Part shown: in pieces, positions 48,320 to 58,690 of the stretch
Position numbering within the stretch: position 1 is the stretch's first letter
Layout: every line of letters begins with the position of its first letter
Source of the DNA: Palsa-506 sp963836355
Lineage (GTDB): Bacteria; Actinomycetota; Actinomycetes; Streptosporangiales; Streptosporangiaceae
NCBI GenBank assembly: GCA_963836355.1
Contig: CAWIJO010000012.1
Coordinates: 27,974-91,973 of the forward strand
Direction: 5' to 3'
Length of the DNA: 64,000 nucleotides
Notes under the pieces: model-generated
The model's database searches: none
What the model saw: the letters and a program-made list of their open reading frames with translations, nothing else
Told to the model about the DNA's origin: nothing
Position numbers and translations under genes: made by a program

Positions 48320-49678
48320 GTGCCTGACCTGAAGGACGAACTGCGGCAGCTGGCCGATGACGCTGCCCGCCAGGCCCGGCCGCTGGCCGTGGCCGATGTC
48401 ATCCGGCAAGGTGACCGCAGGCACCGGCGAGCCATCATCCCGCGCCGCCGGGGGAGCCCACGAGCGCCCGGGCTCGCCCCCCGGGCCAGGCCCGTCAGCC
48501 GCTGGCCGGGCTGGGCGGCGCCGCTGGCCGCAGCCGCCGCGGTCACCGCCGTGATTGCTGTCGCCGCGACCGTCCCCGGCGCAATCCATGGTTCCGGCTC
48601 AGCAGGGCACCGCCCGGCCGCTTCGACCGTCTACACCGTCTACGTCGCGATCTTCGGCCCGCCCGCCGACCGGGACGGCCTCGTCCCGATCAGCACCGCC
48701 ACCACGCCCGGCAAGCCGATCCACGTCCGCGGCATGTCCGGGGTGGCGATCACGCCGGACGGTAAGACCATCTACGCCGGCACTGGCGAAACGGTCATCC
48801 CGATCAGCACGGCCACCAACAAGCCTGGCAGGCCAATCCACTTGCGCGCCGAGGTCTTTGCCATTGCGGTGAACGCGGACGGAAAGACCGCCTACGTCGA
48901 GGTCGGCCCGCGCAGCGGCCCGCGCGTGCTCGTCCCGGTCAGCACCGCGGCCAACACGCCTGGCAGGCCAATCCGCGTCCCCATCAAAGGGGGCGTAATT
49001 GCGTTCACCCCGGACGGGAAGACCGCCTACGCCGGGGGCTCGGGCACGGTCACCCCCATCAATACGGCCACCAACACGCCCGGCAAGCCAATCCGCGTCG
49101 GCATGCTACCAACTGAAATCGCGGTCACCCCGGACGGGAAGACCGCCTACGCCGTCGGCTTCCAAGGGGTCGTAGCCACGGTCACCCCCATCAATACGGC
49201 CACCAACACGCCCGGCAAGCCAATCCACTTCTCCGGAGCGGGCGGCTGCACCTGCTTTATCGCGATCACCCCGGACGGGAAGACCGCCTACGCCGGGGGC
49301 TCGGGCACGGTCACCCCCATCAATACGGCCACCAACACGCCCGGCAAGCCAATCCGCGTCGTCTTTCCAAATGCCAGCCCAGATGAAATCGCGGTCACCC
49401 CGGACGGGAAGACCGCCTACGTCGCCAGCTACGGAGGGGGTCCTGACTCGGTCGTCCCGATCAGCACCGCCACCAACACGCCCGGCAAGCCGATCCGCGT
49501 CGGATCCGGTGCCACGATCGCGATCACGCCGGACGGGAAAACTCTCTACGCCGGCACCATGAACAAGGTCGTCCCGGTCAGCACGGCCACCAACACGCCC
49601 GGCAAGCCAATCCCCCTCCGCGGGCCTATTAATGGAATTGAAATTTTGATCACGCGCGGCCCTGCGACGTCCGGTTGA
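48320..49678 (+). CDS. Membrane-anchored YVTN beta-propeller protein, putative regulator of the upstream sigma factor
   Basis: A 452-aa protein. A charged cytoplasmic stretch of about 70 residues (PDLKDELRQLADDAARQARP) is followed by one membrane segment (WAAPLAAAAAVTAVIAVAAT). Seven repeats of about 40 residues follow, each with a version of ITPDGKTAYAGG and TATNTPGKPI. Seven blades make a complete YVTN-type propeller, placed outside the cell. The GTG at 48320 was preferred to 48296 because AGGAGG lies six bases before it. The gene is coupled to the sigma factor. An anti-sigma or co-regulator role is inferred from position. Confidence 0.8.
   Translation: MPDLKDELRQLADDAARQARPLAVADVIRQGDRRHRRAIIPRRRGSPRAPGLAPRARPVSRWPGWAAPLAAAAAVTAVIAVAATVPGAIHGSGSAGHRPAASTVYTVYVAIFGPPADRDGLVPISTATTPGKPIHVRGMSGVAITPDGKTIYAGTGETVIPISTATNKPGRPIHLRAEVFAIAVNADGKTAYVEVGPRSGPRVLVPVSTAANTPGRPIRVPIKGGVIAFTPDGKTAYAGGSGTVTPINTATNTPGKPIRVGMLPTEIAVTPDGKTAYAVGFQGVVATVTPINTATNTPGKPIHFSGAGGCTCFIAITPDGKTAYAGGSGTVTPINTATNTPGKPIRVVFPNASPDEIAVTPDGKTAYVASYGGGPDSVVPISTATNTPGKPIRVGSGATIAITPDGKTLYAGTMNKVVPVSTATNTPGKPIPLRGPINGIEILITRGPATSG
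48660..49620 (+). repeat. Seven in-frame repeats in the propeller gene, two nearly identical
   Basis: The units encode the propeller blades. About 95 bases around 49010-49105 are repeated almost exactly at 49270-49365, pointing to recent internal duplication or gene conversion. Confidence 0.8.
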
Positions 49679-50250
49679 CGAGTGAGCGGGCGACGGTCCC
49701 GGTGGCTGGCTCGCCAGTCCCGGCCTCGGCAATCCCCCGGCCCGAGAGCGATCGCTGACCGGGGCGTGAAGGAGACCGGCACCGCCCCGCCCGGAATGGC
49801 CGTCGTCACGACCCAGGAGAACGCGCTAACCTCCGCCACTCCGGGCGCCGGGAGGCCTGGCGGGAAGACCTTGTGTACCATCCCCAGGCACGGGGACACC
49901 GGACACGCGCGTCTCCGCAGACCCGCGCGGGGAACACGCCAGCGAGAACACGTCACAGAACCGGCTGATCGGCGTGGCCGATCTCGTACGCCAGCGAAGG
50001 CCATCAGCCGCGCCGATTCGGCAGGGAGAGCGCCCATCGATGGCCGGGCAGTGCTCACGATGCGTAAGCTGCGGGTGCCTCGCGGGCGCAGATCGCGGCG
50101 CGGGTAACCGAGCATCGGCTGCGCCCGGCGCGGCTCGGTAGTTCGCCCGGCGCAGGAACCGGGGATGAGCGCCGCGGCCAGGGTAAACAGCGGATTTGCC
50201 GGTAGTTCACCCGATAGCCGCCCCAGGCGAGGCGGTTCTAGCGTCAGGGT
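49679..50250. other. Stretch without a recognisable gene
   Basis: Open frames on both strands lack conserved features. Confidence 0.4.
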
Positions 50251-50955
50251 ATGTCACACGCCACCAAGCCGGCCCACTGTGCCGCGGCCGGCACACCCGT
50301 TGGCCTCAGATCGCCGCGCCGCCAGGTCCCCGGCTGGCTGCGGCCCGATTGGAGCCGCCTGGCCGGTCCCCGGCCGCGGCCCGCAGCGGGGGGCAGGCCC
50401 GTGGCGCTGCGCGACGGGTCGAAGGTGGTGATACGGCAGGTCCGGCCCGCTGACGCCCCGCTGCTGGCCGACGGGTTCGCCCGGCTGAGTCCCCGATCCC
50501 GCCAGATGCGCTTCCTGACCAGAAGAAAGGAGCTGTCCGGTGCCGAGCTGCGCTACCTCACCGACGTCGACCACCACGACCATGAGGCGCTCGTCGCGCT
50601 GAACCATGCCGACGGGCGCGGCGTGGGCATCGCCCGCTACATCCGGCACGCCGGCGACCCGCACGCTGCCGAGATCGCCGTCACCATCGTCGATGACTGG
50701 CAAGGCCGCGGCCTGGGCACCGAGCTGCTGACCCGGCTGTCCGGCCGTGCCCGCTCCGAAGGCATTCACCGCTTCACCGCGCTGGTCGCCGAGGACAATA
50801 CGGCGGTGGCCCGGATGCTGCGGAACACCAGCGCCAGCCTTGCCGGCCGCAGTCCCGGCACCGTCGAGTACGAGATCACGCTGATGCCTCTAGGGAACAG
50901 CACGGCCACGCCGGCCGCGGGCCGCTGCCAGGACCGTGTGCGAACGCCGTGCTGA
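50251..50955 (+). CDS. GNAT-family N-acetyltransferase
   Basis: A 234-aa protein with a basic, low-complexity N-terminal extension of about 50 residues. The GNAT fold runs from VALRDGSKVVIRQVRPADAP and RYIRHAGDPHAAEIAVTIVD to the acetyl-CoA loop DDWQGRGLGTELLTRLSGRA. It would transfer an acetyl group to an unknown amine or protein lysine. A start nearer VALRDGS is possible. It stands alone. Confidence 0.82.
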   Translation: MSHATKPAHCAAAGTPVGLRSPRRQVPGWLRPDWSRLAGPRPRPAAGGRPVALRDGSKVVIRQVRPADAPLLADGFARLSPRSRQMRFLTRRKELSGAELRYLTDVDHHDHEALVALNHADGRGVGIARYIRHAGDPHAAEIAVTIVDDWQGRGLGTELLTRLSGRARSEGIHRFTALVAEDNTAVARMLRNTSASLAGRSPGTVEYEITLMPLGNSTATPAAGRCQDRVRTPC

Positions 50956-51009
50956 ACTGCCCGGGGCCGCACTCCACGGGGCTGGGCCAAGGCGGCGACC
51001 GTGCGCTCG

Positions 51010-51230
51010 CATGGACCGCGGGACCAATGGTCGTGGCCCCATGGCGTTCGATCTCGCCAGTATGCAGGCCGGCACGGATCTGCAGGCCGGTCTCCCGGCT
51101 GCATCGCGGATAGCGCAGACGCAGCCAGTGGCCTGCGTTGGACCGTCGAAGGTGGCAAAGAAGCCGTCGCCAGCGGTATCGATCTCAATTCCTCCATAAC
51201 GGTCCAGGAGCTGGCGAACTCGGGCGCATA
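51010..51230 (-). pseudogene. Class III adenylate/guanylate cyclase domain fragment
   Basis: RYGGIEIDTAGDGFFATFDG and ATGCVCAIRDAAGRPACRSV match the central catalytic strand (GDGFFATFDGP) and following helix of class III cyclases. The flanking parts of the domain are missing or frameshifted. The fragment cannot make an active enzyme. Confidence 0.65.
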
Positions 51231-51695
51231 CCAGAGCACAGAACGTAACGGCCGCGCATACGGCATCGAGGGCGCCTCCCGTGCGGACGCGCAGACATGC
51301 CGAGCCCGGACGACGATCGCAGAGCGTCACGGGCTTCCCTGTGGCCCCAGCGCGCATCGCCGCCGTTGGTACGTCTGCCTGGCCATCTGCAGGGTGGCCC
51401 TGGCCGTGCCTGAGCGGGCAATCTGCGCGGGCATCCTCGTAGCTGTCCTGGTCAAGGAGCCGGGCGCGGCGGCGCCGATGATGCCCGTGCCTCCAGCGGC
51501 GCCAGGGCGCACCAGGCACAGATCGCGGCCATATCCAGCGGATCTGTCAGCGACAGCGAGCTCGGCCAGGGCCTCGCGGATATCGGCCTAGGGCCGAACG
51601 GCCCGGCCATGCGGGACCTCGGGCCGCAGCGCCCGCTGACGCAGTAAGACAAGGCTGAAAGAAACGAACAGCCCGCGAATGGCGGAGGTGAATAT

Positions 51696-52217
51696 ATGAC
51701 AACCGGGAGGGGACTGGCGAACAGCCGGGACGCGCTAAGGGCCTTGCCCAGCCGGGAGCCCCCGGCCCCCGGGCCCGCTGCCCACGAGCGCGCCCTGCGG
51801 ACGCTCAGCCCAGCCGAGTGCTTCGACCTGCTGGAACCGGGCGGCATCGGCCGCGTCGGGTTCGCCTCCGCAGACGGGATCATGATGCTGCCGGTTAACT
51901 TCGCCGTAACGGGAAAGACCATTATCTTCCGAACCGCACCGGACACGCTGCTGGCCTTGTACGCCGATGCCCAGGTCAGCTTCGAAGTCGACCGCCTCGA
52001 CGAGGCTCTCCATGAAGGCTGGAGCGTCCTGGTGCATGGTCACGCGCACAAGGTCACTGATGAGCGTGAAGTAAAGCACCTTGAGGACGCAACGCACCTC
52101 GAGCCGTGGGCACCCGGCGCCCGCGACGTGTACGTGCGCATCGTGCCGGCCCGGATCAGCGGGCGGCGCATCCAGCCAGGCTGGGCCAGCCCCCCGCCGC
52201 CAGGCACGGAACCTTAG
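51696..52217 (+). CDS. Pyridoxamine 5'-phosphate oxidase-like flavin/F420-binding protein
   Basis: A 173-aa split-barrel protein: LSPAECFDLLEPGGIGRVGF, MMLPVNFAVTGKTIIFRTAP, VSFEVDRLDEALHEGWSVLV and HGHAHKV. This is the PPOX-like family, which binds FMN or F420. The reductase or oxidase substrate is unknown. GGAGGTGAATAT before the ATG is a strong ribosome site. The gene is intact. Confidence 0.87.
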   Translation: MTTGRGLANSRDALRALPSREPPAPGPAAHERALRTLSPAECFDLLEPGGIGRVGFASADGIMMLPVNFAVTGKTIIFRTAPDTLLALYADAQVSFEVDRLDEALHEGWSVLVHGHAHKVTDEREVKHLEDATHLEPWAPGARDVYVRIVPARISGRRIQPGWASPPPPGTEP

Positions 52218-52584
52218 CCCGCTCCTCGATGCACCAAAGGTCACGAAACGTAACTAATCTTGGTGATGGCACGCGCAAAGAGCCGTTCGGCGCGGCTCAG
52301 GTTAGGAGCCTCTGCTGGTTCATGGCTGCACAGATCAGGTGGTGCGTGCCTATCCGCCACCTGTATCAGGCTGCCAGAGCGCGGTCGCCATCGATCCGCC
52401 ATCAGGGCGTGGACCGGGCGAGACGGTCGTCTCGGGTCACGAGTTCTCCGGCTAGTTCCTTGCCGGACTGCTCGCCGCCAGATAGGCCGGGTGGCCAGGG
52501 CCTGGTCGCGGCCCGGCGGCCGGTGCCTTGCCACGGGCCCGCGAGCGGGCCACCATCGTTGCTAGGGACTGTGGAATTCAAGTC
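52218..52584. other. Stretch without a recognisable gene
   Basis: No coding signal recognised. It contains the upstream region of the LuxR-type pseudogene. Confidence 0.4.
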
Positions 52585-54138
52585 ATGGAACTGCTGGAGC
52601 GAACGTCGTTTCTGCGCACGCTGGCCGGGTATGCCGGCGCGGCGAGGCTGGGCGACGGCCGGCTGGTCCTGGTGTCGGGCGAGTCGGGAATCGGGAAGCC
52701 GCGCTTGTCGAGACGTTCCAGCAGCATACGAAGGGTACCCGCTGGCTGTGAAGGGTACCCGCTGGCTGTGGGGTGCCTGCGACGCGCTGCTGACCCCCCG
52801 TCCGCTGGGCCCGCTGTTCGACAGCGGCGCACAGGTCGGCGGGGAACTCGACGCCCTGTGCCGCCAGGGGGCGCACCGGGACCGATTGTTCTCGGCCTTC
52901 CTGCCTCGGCACGTCGTACCTGAACCAGGGGCAGGTGGACGACGGTACCGCGGCCCTCGGCAAGGCGCGGGCGCTCGGTGACCTGCTGCACGAGCCCGGC
53001 CTGGTGAGTTACGCCCTGAACGCGCTCGGGCTCGCGATGGCCGCTCCGGGGCCAGGACGGAACGGGCACCCTCGAGCAGGCGCTGCGGATCGCGCTGGAC
53101 GCAGGCCTGCAGGAAGCGGCCGGCCGCGCTTACTCCAGCTTGCAGGAGGCCGCTGCCCGGGTCGCACAGGTTCGAGGACGCCGAACACTACTACGCCGCG
53201 GGCATGGCCTACTGCGAGGACCGCGAACTCGGCGTGTTCAGCCTGTGCCTGCTGGGCTGGCGGACCTGCGCCCTGCTGCTGGTGGGGCATGGGACGAGGC
53301 GGCGGAGGTCTGCACCCGGATGCTGGGAGCACGCGGCATCTCGCCGGTCAACCAGATCAACCCGCTGCGGGTCCTGGGCACGATCCGCGGGCGCCGCGGC
53401 GAAGCCGGGGCGTGGGACCTGCTGGACGAGGCGCTCGCGCTGGCCGAGGGGTCCGGCGAGCCGCAGTGGATCGTCCCGGTGCGGACAGCGCGGGCGGAGC
53501 TGAGCTGGGTCGCGGGGCAGCCCGGGCCCGCGGCGCAGGAAGTCATGGCGGCCTACGACCGGGCGACCGGGCACCCCGATCCGTGGCTGTCCGGGTCACT
53601 CGCCATCTGGCTGCCGAGGCTGCGGGCGGCGGCCGATCCCCCGGCCGGCCTGCCGGAGCCGCCGGCCGGCCTGCCGGAGCCGTTCGCCCGTAAGACGGCG
53701 GGCGACTGGCGCGGGCCGGCCGCGGCGTGGGACCAGCTTGCCAGGCCATATGATGCCGCCGTGATCAGACTGGGCTCGCCGGATGAAGCCGCGCTGCGAG
53801 AGGCCCTCAAAACCCTCGACGATCTCGGCGATCTCGGCGCCCGGGCAACCGCGGCGGCGGCCCGGCGGCGGATGAAAGAACTGGGGATGCGAGCGATCCC
53901 GCGCGGGCCTCGCCCGGCCACGCGGGCCGCTCCGGCCGGGCTGACAGCCCGCGAACAGGAGGTGCTGACGCTGCTTTCGGAGGGCCTGCCCAACCGGGAG
54001 ATCTCCCGGCGCCTGGTCATCTCCGAGCGGACGGTGGAGCATCACGTCTCCGCCGTGCTGTCCAAGATCGGTGTTGTGTCCCGGACTGAGGCGGTCCGCG
54101 AGGCCGCCCGGATGGGCATCGGGGCCGAAAGCTCGTAA
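52585..54138 (+). pseudogene. LuxR-family (LAL-type) regulator, deleted and frameshifted
   Basis: The start reads MELLERTSFLRTLAGYAG and LVLVSGESGIGK, a P-loop in which the final Thr is replaced. Most of the ATPase is missing. The TPR-like middle resumes (GDLLHEPGLVSYALNALGLA) with further shifts near 53055 and 53165. From about 53290 one frame reads to the C-terminal HTH (LTAREQEVLTLLSEGLPNRE, SERTVEHHVSAVLSKIGV). A 20-bp tandem duplication at 52731-52770 introduces a stop. LAL regulators often control secondary metabolism. Confidence 0.83.
52731..52770 (+). repeat. 20-bp tandem duplication within the LuxR pseudogene
   Basis: AAGGGTACCCGCTGGCTGTG occurs twice without a gap. The second copy restores the expected reading (TKGTRWLWGACDA), whereas reading through the first gives a TGA, so the duplication is one of the inactivating lesions. 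Confidence 0.85.
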
Positions 54139-54418
54139 TCGCTGGGCGCGACTGATCATCGGCGGGAGCTGGTCGGCCCGGGCGTGAGCCCATCGGGCGG
54201 TCAGGCAAGTTAATGGTGCTTTGGTTACAAATCTCGGGGAGCAGAGGGTGCGGGGGTTGTGGCCCGAAGCGGCCGTGATGGGCCGGGCTGCTGTCCTCTG
54301 GTGCTGTCAGCTGGTCAGCAACCGGCCCAGTCGATGCGCGGGGAATTGGATCTTCCGGGTGACCCACCCAGACTCTACGGTCGGCACTACGACCGATCGA
54401 GGTCCCAGGAGGCACACG

Positions 54419-55002
54419 ATGATGACCACGAACGAACCACAGGACCCGCGTCAGCCAGCAGGGGCCGACAGCCCAGGCGACATCCCAGCCGGGCGGCCCG
54501 CGGCGCTGTCCCGCCTGGACGCGCTCCTTGGGGAGTGGGAGATGGAGGGTTTCCTTCGAGGCTGGCTACTTCGGCACTGGCTGTCCCCCGGTCGCCGGCC
54601 GGGGCGGCCGGACCAGGTTCACTTGGCTGGACGGGGCGTTTTTCTTGATCCAGCGCTTCACGGCTGGCAATCCCACCGCGCCGGGCGGCATCGTGATCAT
54701 CGGCCCGGTGAAACGGCGGAGACCTTCTGCCAGCACTACTACGACTCGCGCGGAGTCGCCCGCATCTACCAGATGAGCCTGATCACCGGCGCCTGGAAGC
54801 AGTGGCGAGAGGCCTCCGGCTTCTGGCAGCGCTACACCGCGGTGTTCTCCGACGACGGCAGGACGATCAAGGGCGCCTGGGAGGCTCAGCGGAAGGGTCG
54901 CCGCGCAAGCACGACTTTGACCTGACCTACCGTGCGGCCCGGGTAACTCGGCCCGCGGCCAGAGCTGGAACCGGCGGCGATCCGGCGGCAGCGAAGGGGT
55001 GA
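54419..55002 (+). pseudogene. DUF1579-like protein, frameshifted
   Basis: LSRLDALLGEWEMEG is followed in another frame by FEAGYFGTG and FTWLDGAFFLIQRFTAGNPT. The first frame then returns with GETAETFCQHYYDSRGVARI, ITGAWKQWREASGFWQRYTA and SDDGRTIKGAWEA, and the end (KHDFDLTY) is in a third frame. The pattern fits DUF1579-like lipocalin-type proteins of unknown function. It lies just upstream of the aminotransferase gene. Confidence 0.65.
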
Positions 55003-56148
55003 TGATGGACCCGTTGATTGATCCCGGGGAGTATGCAGCGCTTGCCTATTGCACCTATCTGAACCAGGCCTCGCTGGGGCTGATACCTCGCACCTCGCTG
55101 GAGGCGAGCGTCCGGTTCCTGGCCGATGTGGCCCAGCATGGCAACCTCCGCCTGTCGGACCAGGCCGAGGCAGGGGTTCTGGACGGGCTGCGAACGGCCG
55201 CGGCTGAGCTACTCGGAGCGCCGGTGGCTTCGGTCGCGGTGGTGGGCGGGGCGAGTGAGGGCCTGGGCCAGCTGGCCGCGCTGTTGTCCAGCGCCGGGGG
55301 CGAGGTGGTCTTGGTGTCCAGTGACTTCCCCAGCGTGACCTACCCGTGGCTGGCCGCCCGGGACCGCTTGGGCATGCACATCCGCTGGGTCCGCGATACC
55401 CCGGCCCGTGACCTCACGCTCTCCCTGCGATGCCATCAGCGAACGGACAACGGTCGTGTGGGTCAGCCCGGTTCAGTTCGCCACTGGCAGCCAGGTCGAT
55501 GTCGCGGCCCTGGTGGCGCGCGCCCGAGACGTTGGTGCCTGGGTGGTGGTCGACGTGACCCAGATGGCCGGTGCCGCTCCGGTCACCATGACGCAATGGG
55601 GAGTGGACGCGCTGGTCTGCAGCGGCTACAAGTGGCTGTCCGCGCCGTCCGGCGTTGCGCTGCTCGCCATTACCGAGAACCTGGCGGCGGCCACCCCCGT
55701 GATCGTTGGCTGGAAAGGCAGCGCCACGCTTTTCGACTTCACCCCGCAGGAACGTTCGCTCGCCGCTGACGCCCGCAAGTTCGAGCTGTCGACCATGTCC
55801 TACAGCGCCGCCGTGGGCCTGCTCACGTCGATCAAGCTGCTCACCGGCATCGAGCTGACGGCGATCAGCGAGCACGCTAGCCGACTGGCGGCGGATCTGG
55901 CCGACCAGACCGCGCCGCTGGGATGGGCGCCTTACCGGGTGCCAGGTGAGCGTTCGGCAAGCGGGCACATCGTCTCGCTCAGGCACCACGCTGCCGCGGC
56001 CGACCAGGTGCAGGCCGCGCTGGCGAGCCGGCACAAAATCAGCACCAGCTACCGCGCCGGCGGCATCCGGGTATCCTTGCACGCCTACAACAGCAGCGAC
56101 GACATCCGCGCCCTTGCACAAGTGCTCGCCTTCGTTGCCTCACGCTAA
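55002..56148 (+). pseudogene. Class V aminotransferase, one frameshift
   Basis: The N-terminal half (YCTYLNQASLGLIPRTSLEA, VGGASEGLGQLAALLSSAGG, VSSDFPSVTYPWLAARDRLG) and C-terminal half (TVVWVSPVQFATGSQVDVAA, VVVDVTQMAGAAP) are separated by a shift near 55425, where an extra C precedes GATGCC. The PLP-binding Lys lies in LVCSGYKWLSAPSG. Relatives are cysteine desulfurase or kynureninase-like enzymes. The start may be ATG 55002 or 55005. Confidence 0.85.
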
Positions 56149-56167
56149 AGATCTTCAATGGTGGGGG

Positions 56168-56416
56168 TTACCAAGCAGTGTGAGGTCGAGCCCAACCTCC
56201 CATGTCCTCCCAGTAGCACCAGTCCGGGTGCGTTTGCGGGCCGCGCTCAGTGGGCGCGGACTGATCCCACGTGGACCACCGGTCACCCTCGGGCAGCCCG
56301 AACGTCTCGGAGCCGAAGTCGGCCGGCGGGAGGCGCCGGCGCCGGTCGCGCTTGACGAAGGTGGACTCGTCGTCGTCAAACCGCCGCTTGCCGCGGCGGA
56401 ACTGAGAGCTGGACAT
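56168..56416 (-). pseudogene. RIO-type kinase N-terminal fragment
   Basis: The frame begins MSSSQFRRGKRRFDDDESTF and includes SDRWSTWDQ-like text (GDRWSTWDQSAPTERGPQTH). This resembles the N-terminal extension of actinobacterial RIO1-family kinases before their kinase domain. The kinase domain itself is absent. The assignment rests on this extension only. Confidence 0.4.
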
Positions 56417-56832
56417 GGCGGAAGCTCCTGGTGCAGGAAGTGCGGGCGGGCAGCGAGAAACTCGTGATAGTCCTCATCTGCGTCCCTCCTTCCTGCTCAG
56501 CGAGCATCCGCCAGTCGCGGGCGGCGACGGCAGGGATGCGGGCTGCCAGCCTGACACGCCGCCAGGCAGCGGGCAACAGGTTTGCCGCCGGCCAGCCTCC
56601 CGTCGCGGCAGCGATCGTGCGGGCCGACACCAACCGGCCGGTTACAGGGCGTACCCGCCACCCGTTGCCGCCCGCGCCCATCGCCGCCGATATGGTCGGC
56701 TGCGCCGTCACGTTCGGGCGGGTCGGCGGTCGCGCAGATACGGATGCGCTGTATGCCTTCCTGCACTTCGCGCCCAGCGTCCCGGTAGTGCGTGTGAAGA
56801 AATGCCGTGCGGCGTCCCGATCGTATGGGGGC
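56417..56832. other. Stretch without a recognisable gene
   Basis: No conserved coding signal was recognised on either strand. Confidence 0.4.
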
Positions 56833-57696
56833 TTAGGTATTGGCGAGTTCGGGTCCGGTTGTGCTGTTGATGAACTCGATGATCATGGGCCAGTAACGGT
56901 GCGGAGCGTCCATCCAGGTGAAGTGGCCTGCTCCATCGATGATCTCGAGCTGTGCGATGCCTTCGGGCAGCGCGCCGACGATCTCTTCGGCGGCGGCGAC
57001 CGGTGTGACGGGGTCGAGCTCACCGACCGAGACGAGCGTTGGCGAGCCGACGCTGCTCAGCTGATCGACGATGTCGAGTCGGCGGATGAGCTCCATCCCG
57101 TTCGTGTTAAGCGCGAGATTCTTGGGCGTGTGAGCCTCGCGCTCTTCGTCCGGGAGGTGTGGCCCGAAGGCGGCATAGACGCGTGCCTCCTCCTCGTCGG
57201 GCAGGTTCTCGCCGGCGTAGCTGCGCCCCGCGATCTCTGCGACGTCATCGCCTGCGACGCGGCGGAAGCCCTCAACCATCCGCGGCATGTCCCACCGCGC
57301 GAACCCGGATTGGACGATGAGCCCGGCCGCGTGTCCCGGGTGGCGCGCCCCGTAGAGCAGGACAACCGGGCCGCCCATCGAGTGCCCGAACACGATCGGC
57401 CTGTCTATCCCGGCCGTGTCACAGAAGACGCGGACGTCGTCGGCGCATGTCTCAAAGCTCCACCCGGCTGCGTCGCCCCAGGCCGATCTCCCGTGCCCGC
57501 GCAGGTCGAGGTAGACGACCTGGGCATGCGCCGCGAGCCGGGCGAAGTCCGGCTTGAAGTAGGAGTGGTCGTAGACCCCGGGGCCGCCGTGAACCAGCAC
57601 CACGGTCGGCCGCTGCCGCATCTCGCTCCCGTCCGGCACCAGCACCGGCCCCTCCACGTCGAACCACAGCCGCGTCCCATTCACATCGATGTGCAT
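56833..57696 (-). CDS. Alpha/beta hydrolase (proline iminopeptidase-like)
   Basis: A 287-aa hydrolase. LVHGGPGVYDHSYFKPDFAR carries the HGGPG motif typical of proline iminopeptidase relatives. GHSMGG places the nucleophilic Ser near residue 106. The acid lies in LVSVGELDPVTPVA and the His in DGAGHFTWMD. The start at 57696 (MHIDVNGTRLWFDVEG) was preferred to 57882 because the extra N-terminal residues are low-quality. The substrate is unknown. The gene is intact and stands alone. Confidence 0.87.
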   Translation of the reverse strand: MHIDVNGTRLWFDVEGPVLVPDGSEMRQRPTVVLVHGGPGVYDHSYFKPDFARLAAHAQVVYLDLRGHGRSAWGDAAGWSFETCADDVRVFCDTAGIDRPIVFGHSMGGPVVLLYGARHPGHAAGLIVQSGFARWDMPRMVEGFRRVAGDDVAEIAGRSYAGENLPDEEEARVYAAFGPHLPDEEREAHTPKNLALNTNGMELIRRLDIVDQLSSVGSPTLVSVGELDPVTPVAAAEEIVGALPEGIAQLEIIDGAGHFTWMDAPHRYWPMIIEFINSTTGPELANT

Positions 57697-57949
57697 CGGG
57701 CTGGTCCCTTCGAGACGTGCGCGCTTGCCGCGATCAAAGCAGGTGGATCCAAATCCGGCCGCCGCTGTTGAGGCGTCCGCTTCGTGAGCGAGGGCCCGGT
57801 TACCCCCGAGACGCGGCAGTCCCCATAGCATCTCGTAGAGCACCTGAGGGCGGCCGGCGGTGTCGAACGCCCCGAAGGTCACTGTCGGGTTATCCGGATC
57901 GGCTGGGTCGACGAGGAAGGTCCGCTCGTCGAGCGGGAGCGCCTGGCAC

Positions 57950-58330
57950 CCGCCGGATGCACCTGGGCGGCGTCACCGCGAACACCACGGGCGAGTGGAC
58001 GGTGCAACAGGCCCGCAACCTCGCCCTCAGCCTCGGCGAGCTGTTCGAGGACATCAGATTCCTGCTCCGCGACCGGGGATCGAACTTCACCGCCTCGTTC
58101 GACGCCGTCTTCCAGGCCAACGGCGCCGGGATCCTGCGCGCCGCGGTCCAGGCTCCGCGCATGAACGCGACCTGCAAGCGCCTTGTCGGAACCCTTCGCC
58201 GCGAGCTTCTGGACCGTGTGCTGGTCCTCGGCGAGCGACATCTCCGATCGATCCTGGCCGAGTACCAGGTGCACTACAACACGGCCCGGCCTTCTCCAGG
58301 GCTCCCCAGGCTGTCGCATGACATTGCGCT
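57950..58330 (+). pseudogene. Integrase-core transposase fragment (IS3/IS481 type)
   Basis: TGEWTVQQARNLALSLGELF, FLLRDRGSNFTASFDAVFQA, RMNATCKRLVGTLRRELLDR and LAEYQVHYNTARPSPGL are the C-terminal half of an rve-type catalytic core. The second Asp (DRGSNF) is present; the catalytic Glu position near ATCKRLVGTLR carries Lys instead. The N-terminal half is missing. Confidence 0.75.
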
Positions 58331-58390
58331 GGTGAGACATTTACCGGTCCTTGCAACGCACTGCAGGCCTGTCGTGCACGTCAGGGCTAC

Positions 58391-58690
58391 TCACAGGTCG
58401 TCTTCCTCGTCTCCGGGCGCGTTATCCGAGACCGCGCCCTCATAGCCCTGCGTCGTGCCGGGGCTGACCCAGCTGGTCCGCAGCCGACCGGAGGACATCA
58501 TGGCGTGAGCCACTGCGGACAGCAGCAAGAGCGCTCCGGCCACTACCAAGATGATGCCTAAGACGTGCAGGGAACTGGACGTCGATGCGATCAGCAAGAC
58601 CAAGCCGACGGCAATGAGGACAATGCCCAGGCCGACACCCATCGCGCGCCCCCGGGACCTCGGCTTGCCCGGCTCGGGGAATTCCCTCAC
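58391..58690 (-). CDS. Small membrane protein with two transmembrane segments
   Basis: A 99-aa protein. A charged N-terminus (REFPEPGKPRSRGRA) precedes two hydrophobic helices (VGLGIVLIAVGLVLLIA; VLGIILVVAGALLLLSAVA), followed by an acidic tail ending GDEEDDL. I do not recognise the family. Codon use and the helix pattern support a real gene. Confidence 0.6.
   Translation of the reverse strand: MREFPEPGKPRSRGRAMGVGLGIVLIAVGLVLLIASTSSSLHVLGIILVVAGALLLLSAVAHAMMSSGRLRTSWVSPGTTQGYEGAVSDNAPGDEEDDL

Noticed and set aside
48660..49620. Regular repeats that could suggest a CRISPR array
   Set aside because: The repeats are in frame, encode propeller blades and lack unique spacers of constant length.
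56376..56711. Minus-strand frame upstream of the RIO-like fragment
   Set aside because: No family resemblance, and composition is like other shadow frames.
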